DNA of 8,929 nucleotides from Methylovulum sp. (GTDB lineage: Bacteria > Pseudomonadota > Gammaproteobacteria > Methylococcales > Methylomonadaceae). The notes beneath the pieces are model-generated. The model was not told where the DNA came from and searched no databases. It saw only the letters and a list, made by a program, of their open reading frames with translations. The stretch is taken from the NCBI GenBank assembly GCA_004299465.1, contig SCST01000141.1, positions 1 through 8,929 on the forward strand, read 5' to 3'. Made by a program: the position numbers and the translations under genes. This document shows positions 6,821 through 8,929 of the stretch, piece after piece (position 1 is the stretch's first letter; every line of letters begins with the position of its first letter).

Positions 6821-7255
6821 ATGAAAAAGTTGTTTTTTTTATTCAGCGCAGTTATCGCCGTATTGTTTTCAACATCGTCTTATGCGTCCGGCGGGCATGA
6901 AGGGGGGCATCATCATGTCCATTACCGCCCGCATTACCGCGAAGTCGTGAAGTATTACCCCCGGCCTTACCGGGAAGTCATCAGGTATTATCCAAGGCCC
7001 CAGCCTTATCGCCGGGTGATAACGTATTATCCGAGACCCAGGCCTTATGTTGAACCGGTGAGAGTTTACCCTCAGCCCGGCTACTATCCGCATCCGCAGT
7101 ATCAAAGCTATCAAGACCCGCGCTCCACGCAAGGCCTGGCAGGCGGTGTCATCGGTAGTGTTTTCGGCTACCAACTCGGTGGTGGCGACCCTTTGGCAAC
7201 GGGGCTAGGAGCGGCCGCCGGTTCTTATTTCGGTAATGAAATGTCAGGAAGATAA
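6821..7255 (+). CDS. Exported Tyr/Pro-repeat protein with C-terminal glycine zipper
   Basis: The protein has 144 residues starting at ATG 6821, chosen because AGAGG (6811-6815) lies five bases upstream and the signal peptide begins there; an in-frame TTG 30 bases earlier is rejected. Residues 1-23 form a Sec signal peptide (MKKLFFLF...SYAS) with likely cleavage after YAS. The mature protein starts His/Gly-rich (GGHEGGHHHVHY). Four degenerate repeats of about 11-13 residues follow (39-86): YREVVKYYPRP, YREVIRYYPRPQ, PYRRVITYYPRPR, PYVEPVRVYPQP. The C-terminus (105-138) is a glycine zipper with G at 108/112/116/120 and 130/134/138 (GGVIGSVFGYQLGG... GAAAGSYFG), like the Gly-zipper 2TM/17-kDa antigen family found in envelope proteins. 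No lipobox Cys is present. TATGAT (6774-6779) is a possible -10 element. The likely location is periplasm or outer membrane; function is unknown. The His-rich start could bind metal. Confidence 0.85.
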   Translation: MKKLFFLFSAVIAVLFSTSSYASGGHEGGHHHVHYRPHYREVVKYYPRPYREVIRYYPRPQPYRRVITYYPRPRPYVEPVRVYPQPGYYPHPQYQSYQDPRSTQGLAGGVIGSVFGYQLGGGDPLATGLGAAAGSYFGNEMSGR

Positions 7256-7305
7256 CCGCATTACCGCCCCGCCTTACCTTGCTTCAGTAACTGGCCGACA
7301 GGGAT

Positions 7306-7839
7306 TTACGGTTGCTGGAGCAGTCCCAGGGTTTTTTCAGGCAATTCTTGCCTGCTACCGCCTTCAAGATGGATACGGGCGTCGTCGTGCACTGCCGTCA
7401 TAAAGTTGATCAAGCGCATTTCGTATTGCATTTTTTGTTCAAAATTATCCGCTTCCCACATTTCATTCAGCAAATGCTTGGCATGATGATGAATCGTGAA
7501 CGCAACGGCTTCGGGCAAATGCGTGTAACTGGCCTGGATTGACGATTTAAGCCGGTCCAGTGCAGACAGGTATTGTTGGTAGTCCTTGATGTCCTGCTTG
7601 CATTTGGTCTTGAACATCGCCAATTCAGCATGGTTCTTGGTCCTTAATAACGCAATATCATGCTCCAACTGTATGCTTTTCTTTTTCAATTCATCGGCCA
7701 GTGCTTTTTCCGCCAGCACGCGAGCCTGTTTGAGTTTGGCTTGTTGGTCATGGGTGGCCGTTTGCCAACGCAAATTTTCATTTTTGACCGATTGGAAAAG
7801 ATTAACCAGCGTAAAAATCCAGTCTTTGAATGTGTTCAT
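7306..7839 (-). CDS. Hypothetical coiled-coil protein (second gene of coupled pair)
   Basis: The protein has 177 residues and I do not recognise the family. Residues about 18-100 are highly charged and helical (ENLRWQTATHDQQAKLKQAR, AEKALADELKKKSIQLEHD), typical of a coiled coil. A second helical part (ALDRLKSSIQ, HHHAKHLLNEMWEADNFEQK, MRLINFMTAVHDDARIH) and a short tail ending LPEKTLGLLQQP follow. A weakly hydrophobic start (FKDWIFTLVNLFQ) could be an amphipathic membrane-touching helix, but there is no signal peptide and no convincing TM segment. Its ATG (7837-7839) overlaps the upstream gene's TGA (7836-7838) as ATGA, and no independent Shine-Dalgarno site is visible, so translation is probably coupled. 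The two products therefore likely act together in fixed proportion, with this one on the cytoplasmic side. It converges with the glycine-zipper gene, 50 bases apart, with no obvious terminator between. Confidence 0.8.
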   Translation of the reverse strand: MNTFKDWIFTLVNLFQSVKNENLRWQTATHDQQAKLKQARVLAEKALADELKKKSIQLEHDIALLRTKNHAELAMFKTKCKQDIKDYQQYLSALDRLKSSIQASYTHLPEAVAFTIHHHAKHLLNEMWEADNFEQKMQYEMRLINFMTAVHDDARIHLEGGSRQELPEKTLGLLQQP

Positions 7840-8366
7840 GATTTAGCCGATGTCGCTATTTTTTGCTGCAATTTTAACAAACCTTCGCCATCCAGCCGCT
7901 TACAATAATGGCTGTTTTCCTGTTGCAATTGCTGGAAAGCGGCTTTGGATAGCTGCGGCTTGATTGACAATAGCTCATCAGTAATAGCATTCGATAACGC
8001 TTTAATGTGTTTACGGTTGTTTGCGATCAACAGGCGTTTTCTTCTGGTGTCATTGAAGTAATTGATTTGCGCCGTTTGGAAGTGAACTAGGCGGCGAAGC
8101 TGGTCCTGTCTATGCTGGATAAATAATAAGCGGCGCTGTGATCGTTGCCCCGCGGAAAAGAAATCGAGACAGGCGCGCAGGATTCGTTTTGCAGCAAGCA
8201 ACAGGCCGGTTATCGATAACAGCATGAAGGCGCCGAGTAACATGACTTGGCCGATAAACGTGACGCGCTCGGGCGTATCGCTTAGCGATAGCGACAATAA
8301 TACATCCGCCGAGACAAACAGCGCTAATGCACAGCCTATCAATAATAGGGAAAATTTAATCAGCAT
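7836..8366 (-). CDS. Hypothetical two-TM protein with long basic cytoplasmic tail
   Basis: From ATG 8366 the product has 176 residues; an in-frame TTG at 8387 would add MPDCLLF. Neither start has a good ribosome site, so the start is uncertain. Two hydrophobic segments are clear: about 1-24 (LIKFSLLLIGCALALFVSAD) and about 35-60 (VTFIGQVMLLGAFMLLSITG), joined by a short loop. The remaining 115 residues are basic and helical (QRSQRRLLFIQHRQDQLRRL, RRKRLLIANNRKHIKALSNA). The many Arg/Lys after TM2 put the tail in the cytoplasm by the positive-inside rule. I do not recognise the family. It is the first gene of a two-gene operon (ATGA overlap with the coiled-coil gene) and diverges from yciO. A TACAAT box (plus-strand 8404-8409 read in reverse) is a possible -10 element without a good -35. 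Confidence 0.75.
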   Translation of the reverse strand: MLIKFSLLLIGCALALFVSADVLLSLSLSDTPERVTFIGQVMLLGAFMLLSITGLLLAAKRILRACLDFFSAGQRSQRRLLFIQHRQDQLRRLVHFQTAQINYFNDTRRKRLLIANNRKHIKALSNAITDELLSIKPQLSKAAFQQLQQENSHYCKRLDGEGLLKLQQKIATSAKS

Positions 8367-8448
8367 AAACAGCAGGCAATCCGGCAATGATTTAACAGTG
8401 AATATTGTACCTAAGCCGGCAACGGGCCGACAGCGCTCTCATTGATAC

Positions 8449-8460
8449 TGCAAGCTTGCA
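8449..8460. promoter_or_regulatory. Perfect 12-bp palindrome in the divergent promoter region
   Basis: TGCAAGCTTGCA is a perfect 12-bp palindrome lying just upstream of the yciO -10 box, at about the -35 position. It sits between the yciO and TM-protein genes, so a dimeric regulator could act on either. No regulator is encoded nearby, and chance is possible. Confidence 0.25.
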
Positions 8461-8471
8461 TTGATGTGCGG

Positions 8472-8477
8472 TATAAT
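8472..8477 (+). promoter_or_regulatory. Probable -10 box of yciO (TATAAT)
   Basis: An exact TATAAT lies 29 bases before the yciO ATG, placing the transcript start near 8484 and giving a leader of about 23 nt. The -35 region at 17-bp spacing (TGCAAG) is poor, and a palindrome overlaps it, so activation or a non-standard -35 is possible. Confidence 0.45.
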
Positions 8478-8506
8478 CATCGGCTTATTTTTATCTTCGT
8501 GAACCT

Positions 8507-8929
8507 ATGGCCCAGTTTTTTGAAGTTCATCATGAAAATCCGCAGTTGCGATTAATTCATCGCGCTGTCGACATCATTCAGCAGGGCGGCGTCATTGCTT
8601 ATCCTACGGATTCGTCTTATGCGCTTGCCTGCCATATCGGCGATAAGCAGGCGATGGACAAAATCCGCCGTATCAGGCAGTTAGACGATAAGCATGATTT
8701 TACCTTGGTATGCAAGGACCTGACGCAAATATCAACCTTCACAAAAATAGGCAATGATGCGTTCCGGTTAATTAAAGCGTTAACGCCTGGCCCGTTTACG
8801 TTCATACTGGATGCGACCAAAGAAGTGCCGCGCAGATTGCAACATCCGAAGAAAAAAACCATAGGCATACGCATTCCCGATCATCCGGTCGCATTGACGC
8901 TGTTGCGGGAACTCGATGAAGCCTTGTTC
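8507..8929 (+). CDS. yciO: YciO-family protein (Sua5/YrdC/YwlC fold), 3' end beyond window
   Basis: The first 141 residues are present of the roughly 206 expected. The opening MAQFFEVHHENPQLRLIHRA closely follows the E. coli YciO opening as I remember it. Further YciO/TsaC-type motifs are GGVIAYPTDSSYAL (nucleotide/threonine pocket), MDKIRRIRQLDDKHDFTLVC, LTPGPFTFILDATKEVPRRL and KTIGIRIPDHPVA. The family shares the fold of TsaC/Sua5, which make threonylcarbamoyl-adenylate for tRNA t6A37. YciO proper is a paralogue whose physiological role is less certain; the KRxR-type signature of TsaC is here IRRIRQL followed by DDKHDF, which is YciO-like. The ATG has a weak ribosome site (GTGAA). It is transcribed divergently from the TM/coiled-coil pair and cut by the window edge. 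Confidence 0.9.
   Translation, partial: MAQFFEVHHENPQLRLIHRAVDIIQQGGVIAYPTDSSYALACHIGDKQAMDKIRRIRQLDDKHDFTLVCKDLTQISTFTKIGNDAFRLIKALTPGPFTFILDATKEVPRRLQHPKKKTIGIRIPDHPVALTLLRELDEALF

Noticed and set aside
7586..7908. Two plus-strand open frames opposite the coiled-coil/TM gene pair
   Set aside because: They give low-complexity Ser/Phe/Cys-rich products, while the opposite strand carries coherent helical proteins with an ATGA junction.

Overview
The window looks like a piece of a gammaproteobacterial chromosome with moderate GC. The gene set fits a Methylococcales-type (RuMP-cycle) methanotroph, but this is an inference from the phosphoketolase/acetate kinase pair and the overall style of the proteins. 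No gene specific to methane oxidation is present. The last gene is close to Enterobacteria-type YciO.

Layout: (1) 1-140 is an upstream region dominated by a near-perfect 30-bp hairpin, followed by a GAF/HD-GYP cyclic-di-GMP phosphodiesterase-type protein (141-1769). (2) 1770-3033 is a gene-poor, repeat-rich accessory stretch. It holds an 11-codon mini-ORF that runs into a MITE/REP-like element (1814-1941), a possible second decayed repeat, a small orphan gene on the minus strand (2131-2337) with its own strong intrinsic terminator, and the 3' remnant of a DinB-family gene (about 2646-2837). (3) 3034-6677 is a tight two-gene operon for acetate kinase (ackA) and xylulose-5-phosphate/fructose-6-phosphate phosphoketolase (xfp), preceded by a 15-bp dyad that may be an operator. 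(4) 6821-7255 encodes a small exported protein with a His-rich start, tyrosine/proline-rich tandem repeats and a glycine zipper. (5) 8366-7306 on the minus strand is a translationally coupled pair of uncharacterised genes: a two-TM protein with a long basic cytoplasmic tail, then a coiled-coil protein. (6) Diverging from it is yciO, cut by the window end.

How the genes work together: Xfp cleaves xylulose-5-P or fructose-6-P with phosphate to acetyl-phosphate plus glyceraldehyde-3-P or erythrose-4-P, and AckA turns acetyl-phosphate plus ADP into acetate and ATP. Together they form a phosphoketolase bypass from sugar phosphates to acetate. The HD-GYP protein is a separate signalling unit. The coiled-coil/TM pair probably forms a membrane-associated complex of unknown role. 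I see no tRNA, rRNA, CRISPR array, transposase or phage gene. The most unusual items are the uncharacterised coupled pair, the small orphan gene with an in-frame UGA between its SD-led start and its terminator, and the repeat-disturbed 1.2-kb stretch with gene remnants.
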